NCBI RefSeq assembly: GCF_025336485.1
Contig: NZ_JAODAB010000022.1
Coordinates: 35,415 to 99,414 of the forward strand
Reading direction: 5' to 3'
From: Pseudomonas citri
GTDB lineage: Bacteria; Pseudomonadota; Gammaproteobacteria; Pseudomonadales; Pseudomonadaceae
Length of the DNA: 64,000 bases
The position numbers were made by a program, and so were the translations under genes. Below the pieces are notes generated by a model. That model made no database searches, was not told where the DNA came from, and worked only from the letters and a program-made list of their open reading frames with translations. How positions within the stretch are numbered: the first letter of the stretch is position 1; the number at the start of each line of letters is the position of its first letter. Positions 52,235 to 61,535 of this stretch are shown one piece after another.

Positions 52235-53101
52235 TCAGCGCTGCATTCCCCAACGCTTCACCGTCACCCGATCCAGCGAATCGAACACCAGGTTCTCCAC
52301 CATCAACCCAATCAGAATCACCACCGCCAACCCGGCAAACACCTTGTCGGTGTACAGCTCATTACGGTTCTGGAAGATGTACCACCCCAGGCCTCCCTTA
52401 CCGCTGGTGGCGCCGAACACCAGTTCGGCGGCGATCAGCGTGCGCCAGGCGAAGGCCCAGCCGATTTTCAGCCCGGCGAGGATCGACGGCAGCGCCGCCG
52501 GGATCAGGATGAACAGCACGAAACACAGCCCCTTGAGGCCGTAATTGCGCCCGGCCATGCGCAGGGTTTCCGACACGCCGAGAAACCCCGCGTACATGTT
52601 CACCGCCAATGCCCACAGCACCGAATGCACCAGCACGAAAATCAGGCTGTTCTGCCCCAGCCCGAACCACAACAACGCCAGCGGCAACAAGGCGATGGCC
52701 GGCAACGGGTTGAACATCGACGTCAACGTACTGAGCAGATCGCGCCCCAACTGCGTCGACACCGCCAGGGTCGTCAGGCCAAACGCCAGGACGATGCCCA
52801 GCAGGTAGCCCTTGAGCAACACCACCAGGGAAATCCACACCTTGCCCAACAGCTCGCCACTGAGCAGCCCGTCGTACAAGGCGCTGGCGGTTTGCAGGAA
52901 GCCCGGCAGCAGCAGGTCATTGTTCTGATAACGGGCCACGGCCTCCCACACCAAGGCCAGCAACACCAGGATCAAGCTTTTGCGCAGCCAACCCTGTTGC
53001 CACAGACGCAGGCCCAAGGGTAATTCCCGCTCCAGTGGCACGTGGGCCAGGGGCTGCAGGTCGACTTCGTATTCTTCGCGCACGGGCGAGAAATGGCTCA
53101 T
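52235..53101 (-). CDS. ABC transporter permease, SsuC/TauC-type
   Basis: A 288-residue inner-membrane permease with about six helices and the binding-protein-dependent EAA-type loop (GLKGLCFVLFILIPAALPSI region). LAGLKIGWAFAWRTLIAAEL is typical of nitrate/sulfonate/taurine permeases. It is the last gene of the importer operon, 12 bases after the ATPase gene. The substrate is probably a sulfonate or sulfate ester, by family and neighbouring dioxygenase, not proved. Confidence 0.88.
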   Translation of the reverse strand: MSHFSPVREEYEVDLQPLAHVPLERELPLGLRLWQQGWLRKSLILVLLALVWEAVARYQNNDLLLPGFLQTASALYDGLLSGELLGKVWISLVVLLKGYLLGIVLAFGLTTLAVSTQLGRDLLSTLTSMFNPLPAIALLPLALLWFGLGQNSLIFVLVHSVLWALAVNMYAGFLGVSETLRMAGRNYGLKGLCFVLFILIPAALPSILAGLKIGWAFAWRTLIAAELVFGATSGKGGLGWYIFQNRNELYTDKVFAGLAVVILIGLMVENLVFDSLDRVTVKRWGMQR

Positions 53102-53113
53102 GAAATACCTCCT

Positions 53114-53971
53114 TCAATATGCGATACGAATGTCGGCAAAACCCAGCTCATGCTTGGCGTCCGGCGACTGGCTTTGATCGAACAGCAAAGAATGAATCCG
53201 CCGCGCCGTGTGCTGGAACGCCCCGCCTCCGAGGCTGTGCAAATCGTATTGATGGCTATGGATTTCCGCCCGCACCCGCCCCGGATGCGGCGACAGCAGC
53301 AGAATGCGATTGCCCACCACCAACGCCTCTTCGATGGAGTGGGTGACGAACAGCAAGGTGAAGCGCACCTCTTCCCACAACAGCAGCAGTTCTTCCTGCA
53401 TCTTGCGCCGGGTCAGGGCGTCGAGGGCGGCGAAGGGTTCGTCCATCAGCAGGATCTTCGGCTGCATCGCCAATGCCCGGGCAATCGCGACGCGGGCCTT
53501 CATGCCGCCCGACAAAGTGTGGGGATAGGCATCGGCAAACGCCGCCAAGCCAACCTTGTCCAGATAGTGCAGCGCCCGCTCCTCGGCCTCGCGACGCCTG
53601 AGGGTGCCCGACGCCAGCAGCGCGAACATCACGTTCTGCTTGACGGTTTTCCACGGCGGCAACTGATCGAACTCCTGGAACACCACGATCCGATCCGGCC
53701 CCGGCGCACTGACGATTTGCCCTTGCAAGCGGATCTGTCCTTCGCAAGGTGCGATGAAACCGCCAATGGCCTTGAGCAACGTGGACTTGCCACAACCGGA
53801 TGGGCCAAGCAGCACAAAACGGTCCGCCGGATCGACTTCGAAACTCACTTGATGGGTGGCCCGCACCACTCGCTGCGGGGTGCGGTATTCGAGGCAGACG
53901 TTCTCCACCGACAACAACGCCGTGTCAGTGGCCAAGTTGCTGGCCGCGTGGCCTTGCAAACACGCATTCAT
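53114..53971 (-). CDS. ABC transporter ATP-binding protein, SsuB/TauB-type
   Basis: A 285-residue ATPase with Walker A GPSGCGKSTLLKAIGG (about residue 57), Q-loop VFQEFDQLPPWKTV, signature LSGGMKARVAIARALA, and Walker B ILLMDEPFAALDALTRRKMQ. GGGGAG lies upstream of the ATG at 53971. It energises the importer with the adjacent permease and binding protein. The C-terminal ~40 residues extend beyond the core (FQHTARRIHSLLFDQSQSPD). Confidence 0.92.
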   Translation of the reverse strand: MNACLQGHAASNLATDTALLSVENVCLEYRTPQRVVRATHQVSFEVDPADRFVLLGPSGCGKSTLLKAIGGFIAPCEGQIRLQGQIVSAPGPDRIVVFQEFDQLPPWKTVKQNVMFALLASGTLRRREAEERALHYLDKVGLAAFADAYPHTLSGGMKARVAIARALAMQPKILLMDEPFAALDALTRRKMQEELLLLWEEVRFTLLFVTHSIEEALVVGNRILLLSPHPGRVRAEIHSHQYDLHSLGGGAFQHTARRIHSLLFDQSQSPDAKHELGFADIRIAY

Positions 53972-53976
53972 GGCAA

Positions 53977-55002
53977 TCAGCTCCCCTGCAACGGTTTGGC
54001 GTCCTGGAAGAAATAGTCTTGCCATGACGCCGGCTTGTTCTTGATCGCGCCGACGCGGTAGAGGAATTCGGCCAGTGGATAAGTGTTCTTCGGCGTGACG
54101 CTGAATTCGATCTGCGGGTTGTCGATGATTTTCAGCAAGGTGGCACGGTCGATCTTGGCCTGGGTGACTCGCAGGTAGGTGTCCGCCGCCGCGCCTTTGT
54201 CTTTCTGGGCAAACTCGGCCGCTTCGGTCAGGGCCTCGACGAAGGCCTTGTAGGTCTTCGGGTTTTCATTGCGGAATTTCTCGGTGGCGAACAGTACGGT
54301 GGGCGAGTTCGGCCCCAGCACATCGTAAGAATTGAGCACCACATGCACGTTCGGATTCTGTAGCGCCTGGTCCTGGTACGGCGGGTTGGAGAAGTGCCCG
54401 GTCAACTCGGTGCCGCCGGCAATCAATGCCGCCGTGGCGTCCGGGTGCGGGACGGCCAGGGTGTACTTGTCGAGGCGATTGAAATCCTGATCGCCCCATT
54501 GCTTCGCGGCAGCGTATTGCAGGAACCGCGACTGCACCGAAACCCCCACCGCCGGCACCGCGATACGGTCCTTTTCGGTGAAGTCGGCGAGGGTCTTGAC
54601 CTTGGGGTTGTTGCTCAGCAGGTAATAGGGAAAGTTGCCCAGGGAGGCCACGGCCTTGACGTTCTGCTTGCCCAGGGTGCGGTCCCAGATCGTCAGCAGC
54701 GGCCCGACGCCAGCCCCGGCGATGTCGATGGAGCCCGACAGCAGCGCATCGTTGACCGCCGCGCCACCGGACAGTTGGGTCCAATCGACCTTGATCTCGA
54801 TGCCTTCCTGCTTGCCGTGTTTCTCGATCAACTGCTGGTCGCGGACCACATTGAGCAACAGGTAAACGATGCCGAACTGCTCGGCGATACGGATCTCGCC
54901 TTCGGCGTGGGCGCTGGCCGGCGCCATCAGGCTGCTGGCCAACAGGCTGAACACCAAACCGATGGCGGCGGCCAGCGGTGCAAAAGCAATGCGTTTGGAC
55001 AT
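53977..55002 (-). CDS. ABC transporter substrate-binding protein, SsuA/TauA-type
   Basis: A 341-residue periplasmic binding protein with a long signal peptide (FSLLASSLMAPASAHAEGEI, cleavage near AHA). EIRIAEQFGIVYLLLNVVRD and LLSGSIDIAGAGVGPLLTIW fit the nitrate/sulfonate/taurine-binding family. It stands between the dioxygenase and the ATPase genes, with only five bases to the latter. Substrate probably an organosulfonate or sulfate ester. Confidence 0.9.
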   Translation of the reverse strand: MSKRIAFAPLAAAIGLVFSLLASSLMAPASAHAEGEIRIAEQFGIVYLLLNVVRDQQLIEKHGKQEGIEIKVDWTQLSGGAAVNDALLSGSIDIAGAGVGPLLTIWDRTLGKQNVKAVASLGNFPYYLLSNNPKVKTLADFTEKDRIAVPAVGVSVQSRFLQYAAAKQWGDQDFNRLDKYTLAVPHPDATAALIAGGTELTGHFSNPPYQDQALQNPNVHVVLNSYDVLGPNSPTVLFATEKFRNENPKTYKAFVEALTEAAEFAQKDKGAAADTYLRVTQAKIDRATLLKIIDNPQIEFSVTPKNTYPLAEFLYRVGAIKNKPASWQDYFFQDAKPLQGS

Positions 55003-55039
55003 GGTGATTCTCCGGGCTCTACGCGCGAGGCGCGGCCGA

Positions 55040-55933
55040 TCAGAAAGGGGCGTCGCCCTGGATGGTGGTGCGATACAACTTGCGGCGCAGATGACTCGGG
55101 CAACCGGCCGCCAGGTGGATCAGCGAGCGGTTGTCCCAGAACACCAGGTCGTGGGGCTGCCATTGATGGCGATAGATGTTCTGCGGCAGCACACTGTGGG
55201 CGTACAGCTCGGCCAGCAGCGCGGTGCTTTCGTCCTCCGGCAGGCCGACGATGCGGGTGGTGAAGCCTTCACTGACGAACAGCGCCTTGCGCCCGGTTTC
55301 CGGGTGGGTGCGCACGATCGGGTGCACCACCTCGGCGACCTGGGCCAGTTGTTCCGGTGTCAGCGTCGGACGCCAGTTGCCTTCGAATTTGGTTTCGCTG
55401 TAGCGCGCCGTATAGGAATGCGCCGCCGAACGGCCCTCGACGACCTTGCGCAACGCCTCGGGCAAACCATCCCAGGCCTTGTGCATGTCGGCAAACAACG
55501 TGTCGCCGCCTTCACTCGGCAGCTCCTGGGCATGGAGCATCGAGCCAAGGCTGGGCAGTTCTTTATAGGAAAGGTCCGAATGCCAGAATTTGCCAGCATC
55601 GCCCAGGCCAATGGATTGGCCGTTTTCGATGATGTTGGAGACGATGAGAATTTCGGGGTGGCCACTCAGCAGGAACTGCTTGAGCACATGGATCTGCAGG
55701 ACGCCAAAGCGGCGACTGAAGGCAATTTGTTGCTCCGGGGTGATGTGTTGGTCGCGAAACACCACCACATGATGGTCCAGATGGGCACGGTGGATCCGTG
55801 CGAAGTCCTGGTCGCTAATTGGCCGCGACAGGTCGAGGCCGAGGATCTCGGCACCCACAGCGCCGCTGAACGGGCGGATATCGACCGACTGCGGCGCAAG
55901 GATTGGTTCTGAAGAATAAGAGACGGCTGGCAT
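55040..55933 (-). CDS. TauD/TfdA-family Fe(II)/2-oxoglutarate dioxygenase
   Basis: A 297-residue enzyme with the iron ligands H118 and D120 (KFWHSDLSY), a distal His in WDNRSLIHLAAGCPSH and the 2-oxoglutarate arginine in RKLYRTTIQG. TauD-type enzymes oxidise taurine, other sulfonates or alkyl sulfates to release sulfite or sulfate. It leads the importer operon, fitting uptake and desulfonation under sulfur limitation. AtsK-like or TfdA-like substrates cannot be excluded. Confidence 0.9.
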   Translation of the reverse strand: MPAVSYSSEPILAPQSVDIRPFSGAVGAEILGLDLSRPISDQDFARIHRAHLDHHVVVFRDQHITPEQQIAFSRRFGVLQIHVLKQFLLSGHPEILIVSNIIENGQSIGLGDAGKFWHSDLSYKELPSLGSMLHAQELPSEGGDTLFADMHKAWDGLPEALRKVVEGRSAAHSYTARYSETKFEGNWRPTLTPEQLAQVAEVVHPIVRTHPETGRKALFVSEGFTTRIVGLPEDESTALLAELYAHSVLPQNIYRHQWQPHDLVFWDNRSLIHLAAGCPSHLRRKLYRTTIQGDAPF

Positions 55934-56274
55934 ATATCACTCCCACGCACGGCGCGCTTCACAGGCGCGCATCGATCAAAACTCACGGCGTAACCGTATG
56001 GGTTTGTGTCGTGCGGCGCGCCGATTGGTCGGCAGGTACGCAGGGGAGTGACTTTATAGATATAAGAATCTAAATTTAAATACCGTTATTGAATAACGAT
56101 ATGGTATCGAGTTTTGCACCGCTCCAATCTGTGGGAGCAAAGCTTGCTCGCGATGAAAGCGACGCGGTCTTTCAAAAAACCGAGGCGCCTGTTTCGCGAG
56201 CAAGCTTTGCTCCCACATCACGGGGATAAATCCCCCTCGCCACAAAAGGTGCCGCTGGATCGGACTATTCGGCG
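55934..56274. other. Intergenic region before the dioxygenase operon
   Basis: This 341-base gap holds an AT-rich stretch (about 56050-56110) that should contain the dioxygenase promoter, and then a REP doublet. No gene was seen. A CysB or similar sulfur-regulator site could lie here, but I could not define one. Confidence 0.5.
56130..56217. repeat. REP doublet (REPIN-like)
   Basis: TGTGGGAGCAAAGCTTGCTC (from 56130) and TCGCGAGCAAGCTTTGCTCC (from 56194) flank the spacer GATGAAAGCGACGCGG...GAGGCGCCTGTT. The spacer matches those of 25248-25336 and 21179-21264, so the whole 88-bp unit is the repeated entity. Confidence 0.75.
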
Positions 56275-57642
56275 CTACCGCTCATGCAACGCCTCGGCCC
56301 GGGCCTTGATGATCGGCTTGAGCAGGTAGCTGAGCACGGTTTTCTTGCCGGTGATGATGTCCACCGAAGCCACCATGCCGGGGATGATCAGCAGCGGTTT
56401 TTCATCGGTGCCCAGGTGGCTGCGTTCGGTGCGCAGCTTGATGATGTAGTAGGTGGTTTTCTTGTCTTCGTCGGTGATGGTGTCGGCACCGATCTGTTCC
56501 AGCTTGGCTTTCAGCCCACCATAGATGGTGTAGTCGTACGCGGTGAATTTCACCGTGGCGTCCTGGCCAGGATGCAGGAAGGCGATGTCCTGGGGACGGA
56601 TTTTCGCTTCCACCAGCAGGGTGTCGTCCAGCGGCACGATTTCCACCAGGTCGCTGCCGGGCTGGATCACGCCGCCAATGGTATTCACCAGCATCTTGTT
56701 CACGATGCCGCGTACCGGCGACGTCACCAGGGTCCGGCTCACCCGGTCTTCCAGTGCCTTGCCGGTGGCCTGGGCCTTGTTCAGGTCGGTGCGCGCCTCG
56801 TTGAGCTGGGTCAGGGCTTCGCTGCGGAATTTGCCGCGGGTCTCGTCGATCTTGCGCTGCACTTCCTTGATCGCCGACTCGGCGCGGGGAATCGCCAGCG
56901 TCGTGGCGTCCAGTTGCCCACGGGTTTCGACTTCGGCGCGCTTGAGTCGCAGCACTTCCACCGGCGACACCGCGCCCTGGGCCACCAGAGGCTCGGACAT
57001 GTTGATTTCCTGGCGTTGCAGCGCCAGGCCGGAACGATACTGCGCCTGCTTGGAAATGAACTCGCGCAGTTCCTGCTGGCGTTGGACCAACTGCTCCTGC
57101 AAGCCGCCGATTTCATCATGCAACTGCTGGCGGCGGCTGATGTACAACGACTGTTCGCTGGCCGCCTGGCCGGGCACGGCCTTGAGCACGTCCGCCGGGA
57201 AATTCAGTGGCCGATCCTCAACCTCGGCGCTCAAGCGTTCGACCCGCAGCACCATCGCCAGGCGATCGGCCTCGGTTTCCCCGACGTTGGAGACAAAACG
57301 CGTGTCGTCCAGGCGAATCAGCGGCGCGCCGGCTTCAACGATCTGCCCTTCCTTGACGAACAGCTCGGCGACGATACCGCCTTCCAGGTTCTGGATCTTC
57401 TGGATCTTGGACGACGGAATCGCCTTGCCGTCGCCCTTGGTCACCTCATCGATCACGGCGAAGTTGGCCCACGCCACCAGGAACACGAAGAAGCCGATGA
57501 TGCCCCAGATCGTCAAGCGCACCACCCGCGGCGCGTCCTCGATCAGCGCCTTGTTGACCTCGGGCAGCGGCTGGCCGTGCAACGAGGCAGAGCCTTTGAA
57601 ATAACGGCCCACGGAATCCTTGAAACCGGACTTAAGCAACAC
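56275..57642 (-). CDS. lapC: LapC, HlyD-type adaptor of the Lap type 1 secretion system
   Basis: A 455-residue membrane-fusion protein: N-terminal membrane helix (about 45-65, LTIWGIIGFFVFLVAWANFA), lipoyl half-motif KIQNLEGGIVAELFVKEGQI, a long coiled hairpin, and the C-terminal RSHLGTDEKPLLIIPGMVAS of HlyD. It joins LapB to LapE for LapA export. Its start overlaps the lapB stop by 11 bases. The neighbours on both sides of the cluster identify it as lapC. A REP doublet separates it from the dioxygenase operon. Confidence 0.93.
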   Translation of the reverse strand: MLLKSGFKDSVGRYFKGSASLHGQPLPEVNKALIEDAPRVVRLTIWGIIGFFVFLVAWANFAVIDEVTKGDGKAIPSSKIQKIQNLEGGIVAELFVKEGQIVEAGAPLIRLDDTRFVSNVGETEADRLAMVLRVERLSAEVEDRPLNFPADVLKAVPGQAASEQSLYISRRQQLHDEIGGLQEQLVQRQQELREFISKQAQYRSGLALQRQEINMSEPLVAQGAVSPVEVLRLKRAEVETRGQLDATTLAIPRAESAIKEVQRKIDETRGKFRSEALTQLNEARTDLNKAQATGKALEDRVSRTLVTSPVRGIVNKMLVNTIGGVIQPGSDLVEIVPLDDTLLVEAKIRPQDIAFLHPGQDATVKFTAYDYTIYGGLKAKLEQIGADTITDEDKKTTYYIIKLRTERSHLGTDEKPLLIIPGMVASVDIITGKKTVLSYLLKPIIKARAEALHER

Positions 57643-59788
57643 TGATCTGCCCCTTCTTCAGCGCTTCCATGACGGCAGCTTTCGGGCCGTCAGCGAGGAT
57701 CTGCCCGCGGTCGATCACCAGCAGGCGGTCCACCAGCGACAGCAGCGATGCCCGGTGCGTCACCAGCAGCACGGTCTTGTTTTCCACCACGGCGGCCAGG
57801 CGCTGTTTCAAGCGTTCCTCACCGGTGTTGTCCATGGCGCTGGTGGGTTCGTCCAGCAGCAGGATCGGCGGGTTGAGCAACAGGGCGCGGGCCAGGGCGA
57901 CGTTCTGGCGCTGGCCGCCGGACAGGTTCTGTCCACGCTCGCCGACTTGCAGCTCATAACCTTGCGGATGCAGGCGCGCAAACTCATGCACGCCCGCCAG
58001 TTCCGCGGCCTGGAGCACCAGTTCGTCTTCGACGTAACGGGCACCGGAGGTCAGGTTGTCGCGCAGGGTACCGGCCAGCAACTGGATGTCCTGGGGCACG
58101 TAGCCGACGTTGTAGCGCAGTTCACTGACGTCGATCTGGCGGATGTCCACGCCGTCCACCAGCAGGGCGCCATCGTCCGGTTGGTACAGGCCCACCAGCA
58201 ACTTCGCCAGGGAGCTCTTGCCCGAACCGCTGCGGCCGATGATGCCGACTTTCTCGCCCGGCTTGATCACCAGGTTGATGTTCTTCAGCGCGGCGTTCTG
58301 CTGGTTCGGGTAGGTGAAGTTCAACTGGCGGCATTCAATGGCGCCCTGCAAGACGTTGCGGCTCAACGGGCGCTCGTCGAAGTTGCGCTCCTGGGGCAGC
58401 TCCATCATCTGGTCGACCGAGGTCATCGTGACCCGCGCCTGCTGGTAACGGGTCAATAGGCCCGACAGCGACGCCAAGGGGCTCAGGGCGCGACCGCTGA
58501 GCATGTAGCAGGCCACCAGCCCGCCCATGCTCAGGTTACCGGCGATGATCTGGTAGACCCCGAAGACGATCATGACCACGCCCGCCAGTTGCTGGATCAG
58601 CAAGGTGATGTTCATGGCCAGGCCGGACAACATCTTCACCCGCAGCTCGAGACGGCTGAGGGTGCCGATGGTCTGTTCCCACTGATACTGGCGTTCGCTT
58701 TCGGCGTTGTTGACCTTCACCGCGTCCAGGCCCGCCAGGGTTTCGATCAGGCTGGACTGGCGCTCGGCACCCAGGGCCATGGTCCGCTCCATGGTCGCCA
58801 CCAGCGGCTTTTGCAACGCATAGCCGATCAACAGGGCAAGCGGGAACGCCAGCACCGGAATCCAGACCAGATGCCCACCGAGGATCGCGATAACCATGAA
58901 GATCAGCAGGGTGAACGGTAAATCGATCAGGCTGGTGAGGGTCAGCGAGGCGAGGAAATCGCGCAGGCTCTGGAACTCATGGATGTTCTGGGCAAAGCTG
59001 CCGACCCGCGCCGGACGGCACTTCATGGCCATGCCGACGATACGCTCGAACAGCGTCGCCGAAATGATCAGGTCGGTTTTCTTGCCGGCCAGGTCCAGAC
59101 ACAGGCTACGCAGCATCTTGAGGATCAGGTCGAACACATAGGCGCCGGTGATGCCAATGGCCAGCACCCACAGGGTCGATTCCGCCTGGTTCGGGACCAC
59201 GCGGTCGTAGACGTTCATCACGAACAGCGGTGCCGCCATGGCGATGATGTTGATCAGCAGGCTGGCGGCGATGGCATCGGCGTACAGCCAGCGTGAACGC
59301 TTGAGGGTGTCACGAAACCACGAACGCGCCCGAGGAATCAGCGTGCCGTGGTTAACGTCAAATTTATGTTGCGGTTGGGCGAAGAACACCTTGCCGCTGT
59401 AGTCATCGGCCAGCAACTGGCGGTCAACCGTCACTTCGCCGCCATCGCTTTCGCTGAGCAGCAGGCGTGCCTGGTCATCACCGGCCCAGCCCAGCAACAC
59501 GGCACTACGGCCGTCCTTGAGCAGCAACAGCGCCGGCATGGCGATGGTCGGGATCTGTTCGAGCTTGCGTTGCAGCACCCGCCCTTGCAAACCGGCACGG
59601 GCCGCCGCGCGCGACAATAATTCGACACTCAGCCGTTGCTTGGGCAGCGGCAGGCCGGTGGTGAGCATTGCCGCACTGGCTGGCTTTTGATGCAGCATGC
59701 AGAGTGCCAACAACCCGTCCAGCAACGGATCGTCGTGCAACGTGCGCGGATCATGGATGAGTTCGACTCGACTGACTTCTGATTCCAC
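57632..59788 (-). CDS. lapB: LapB, ABC transporter of the Lap system
   Basis: A 718-residue type 1 secretion ABC protein. The N-terminal ~130 residues are a C39-like domain that lacks the catalytic cysteine (LLDGLLALCMLHQKPASAAM), as in other non-cleaving exporters. A six-helix membrane region and an ATPase follow, with Walker A GRSGSGKSSLAKLLVG (about residue 510), signature LSGGQRQNVALARALL and Walker B ILLLDEPTSAMD. I use the GTG at 59788; GTG 59797 adds three residues. LapB powers export of LapA. Confidence 0.93.
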   Translation of the reverse strand: MESEVSRVELIHDPRTLHDDPLLDGLLALCMLHQKPASAAMLTTGLPLPKQRLSVELLSRAAARAGLQGRVLQRKLEQIPTIAMPALLLLKDGRSAVLLGWAGDDQARLLLSESDGGEVTVDRQLLADDYSGKVFFAQPQHKFDVNHGTLIPRARSWFRDTLKRSRWLYADAIAASLLINIIAMAAPLFVMNVYDRVVPNQAESTLWVLAIGITGAYVFDLILKMLRSLCLDLAGKKTDLIISATLFERIVGMAMKCRPARVGSFAQNIHEFQSLRDFLASLTLTSLIDLPFTLLIFMVIAILGGHLVWIPVLAFPLALLIGYALQKPLVATMERTMALGAERQSSLIETLAGLDAVKVNNAESERQYQWEQTIGTLSRLELRVKMLSGLAMNITLLIQQLAGVVMIVFGVYQIIAGNLSMGGLVACYMLSGRALSPLASLSGLLTRYQQARVTMTSVDQMMELPQERNFDERPLSRNVLQGAIECRQLNFTYPNQQNAALKNINLVIKPGEKVGIIGRSGSGKSSLAKLLVGLYQPDDGALLVDGVDIRQIDVSELRYNVGYVPQDIQLLAGTLRDNLTSGARYVEDELVLQAAELAGVHEFARLHPQGYELQVGERGQNLSGGQRQNVALARALLLNPPILLLDEPTSAMDNTGEERLKQRLAAVVENKTVLLVTHRASLLSLVDRLLVIDRGQILADGPKAAVMEALKKGQISVA

Positions 59789-59827
59789 GCTGGGCACTCT
59801 TTTGCTGATCGAAACGGGAAAAGGGAC

Positions 59828-61177
59828 TCAATTCATCCCAGGCAACTGGACCTTGGGTTTCACGTCATTTTGCACAACCGATGCCAACGGCGCGACTACA
59901 CCCTGGCTTTTGAGCAACTGCCCCATGGTGGCCTTGATCCGATACTGGGTGAACAACTGCACGTTCTTGATTTCCACCAGGCGCCGGGACGCGGTGAACA
60001 GCTCGTTTTCACTGTCGAGCAAGTCAAGCAGGGTCCGCTCGCCGAGGCTGAACTGCTTCTGGTACGCGGTGCGCACACTGGTGCTGCGATCCACGTACTG
60101 CTGGGCAATCGGCACTTGGGCGTTGGCGTTGTTGAGGGCGTTCCAGGCCAGGCCCAGCTCTTCGTTCAGCTGGCGCAACGCGTTGTTGCGGATATCCAGG
60201 GCCTGGTTGGACAGGTAGGACTTGGACTCCAGGTCCGCCTTGTTGCTACCGCCGGCATACAGGTTGAAGCGCATGCGCAGCATGGCTTGCCACTCGTTGT
60301 TATGACCGTTCTGGCCATCGAGGTCGTTATCGGCAGTGCGACCCAGCTCGGCGTCGAAACGTGGGTAGAAGCTCGATTTGGCGGCTTCGTACTGTTGTTC
60401 GGCGGCAGCGATGTCGGATTCGGCCGAACGCAGCACGGGGCTGTTATCCAGCATCTGGGCACGGGCTTCGTTCAGGTCGGCTGGCATCATCGCCATAAAA
60501 GAGGCCGGACGTTCCAGCTGATCGGGCATCTGACCCACGGCGCTGAGGTAGTTGGTCTCGGCGTCGGCCAGGTTGGTTTGCTCGGTGATCAGGTTGTTGC
60601 GGGCCTGGGCCACGCGCGCTTCCGCCTGGTCAAGGTCGGCGCCGTTGCCCACGCCACGGGAGGTACGCAACTTGATCTGATCGAAGATGCGCTCGTGGCT
60701 CTTGAGGTTGTCCTCGGCCAGGCGCACGAACTCGCGGCGGGTCAGCACGTCCAGGTAGACCTGGGCGACGGTCAGGCCAGTGCGCTCGGAAGCATCCAGC
60801 AACGAATAGGCGCGGGAATTAACGGTGGCTTGTTGACGCCCCACTTCGCTGGACGTCGCAAAACCGTCAAAAACCATTTGCGACAGGCGCAGGCTCGACT
60901 CGCTGCGGTTCAGGGTTTCCCAATGATCGTTGTTGCCCGACCGCGTGGTAACGCTGTCGGTGCCTTCACGACCGTAGCCGGCCGCCAGATCCACCCGCGG
61001 CAGGTAGCCGCCCTTGGCCGCCTTGAGTTGGTAATCCGCCGCGAGACGGCTGTTCACCCCGGCCTGGATTTGCGGATGCACATCCAGCGCCTGTTGCATG
61101 GCCTGCGGCAAGGTTTGTGCTTGTACGAAACTGGCCGCGAGGGCGAAAGGTAAAGCCATGAACAGAGGTGAACGCAT
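59828..61177 (-). CDS. lapE: LapE, TolC-family channel of the Lap system
   Basis: A 449-residue outer-membrane channel with a cleaved signal peptide (MRSPLFMALPFALAASFVQA, before QTLP). The two TolC halves include AGYGREGTDSVTTRSGNNDH near the N-terminus and RTSRGVGNGADLDQAEARVA in the middle. Unlike the TolC at 27104, it has no lipobox. It begins divergently from lapA, and lapB starts 39 bases after its stop. Confidence 0.92.
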   Translation of the reverse strand: MRSPLFMALPFALAASFVQAQTLPQAMQQALDVHPQIQAGVNSRLAADYQLKAAKGGYLPRVDLAAGYGREGTDSVTTRSGNNDHWETLNRSESSLRLSQMVFDGFATSSEVGRQQATVNSRAYSLLDASERTGLTVAQVYLDVLTRREFVRLAEDNLKSHERIFDQIKLRTSRGVGNGADLDQAEARVAQARNNLITEQTNLADAETNYLSAVGQMPDQLERPASFMAMMPADLNEARAQMLDNSPVLRSAESDIAAAEQQYEAAKSSFYPRFDAELGRTADNDLDGQNGHNNEWQAMLRMRFNLYAGGSNKADLESKSYLSNQALDIRNNALRQLNEELGLAWNALNNANAQVPIAQQYVDRSTSVRTAYQKQFSLGERTLLDLLDSENELFTASRRLVEIKNVQLFTQYRIKATMGQLLKSQGVVAPLASVVQNDVKPKVQLPGMN

Positions 61178-61535
61178 AGTGGTTTTCTTCCTGAAACACT
61201 TGTCTTGGATCACAGCGAAACATGGCGCTGCATCGGATGATGGCAACCGGAATGACCGTATGTCGGAAAATTCGATACAGGAACTGAACCATGCACGAAA
61301 AGAACGGGCCGCCGCTTAAATATCAATGTGACATTAGCGATGCGATTGTTTAGGATGGCCGGCAGAAGGTCAATAGTTTGGCACAAACAAATAATTCAAA
61401 AAAATCAGCCAAAAAATTGACATATAAAAGCGTCAAAACAACCTTATCTAATGACACAAGAACGTCCAGACCGCTGCCGCTCTACGGCTGCGGGACCATG
61501 GAAGTCTACTGAACGTTTCACCCGGAGAGTCTTCA
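61178..61535. promoter_or_regulatory. Divergent lapE/lapA control region
   Basis: This 358-base AT-rich stretch holds the promoters of lapEBC and lapA. Besides the FleQ-like box there is an inverted repeat TTGAC-N10-GTCAA (61417-61436), whose left half also reads as a -35 (TTGACA). A -10 at normal spacing is not convincing. Confidence 0.55.
61369..61382. promoter_or_regulatory. Candidate FleQ box in the lapE-lapA intergenic region
   Basis: GTCAATAGTTTGGC matches 12 of 14 bases of GTCAATAATTTGAC, the consensus I recall for FleQ. FleQ and c-di-GMP control lapA in pseudomonads. It lies 154 bases before the lapA start. Confidence 0.5.
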
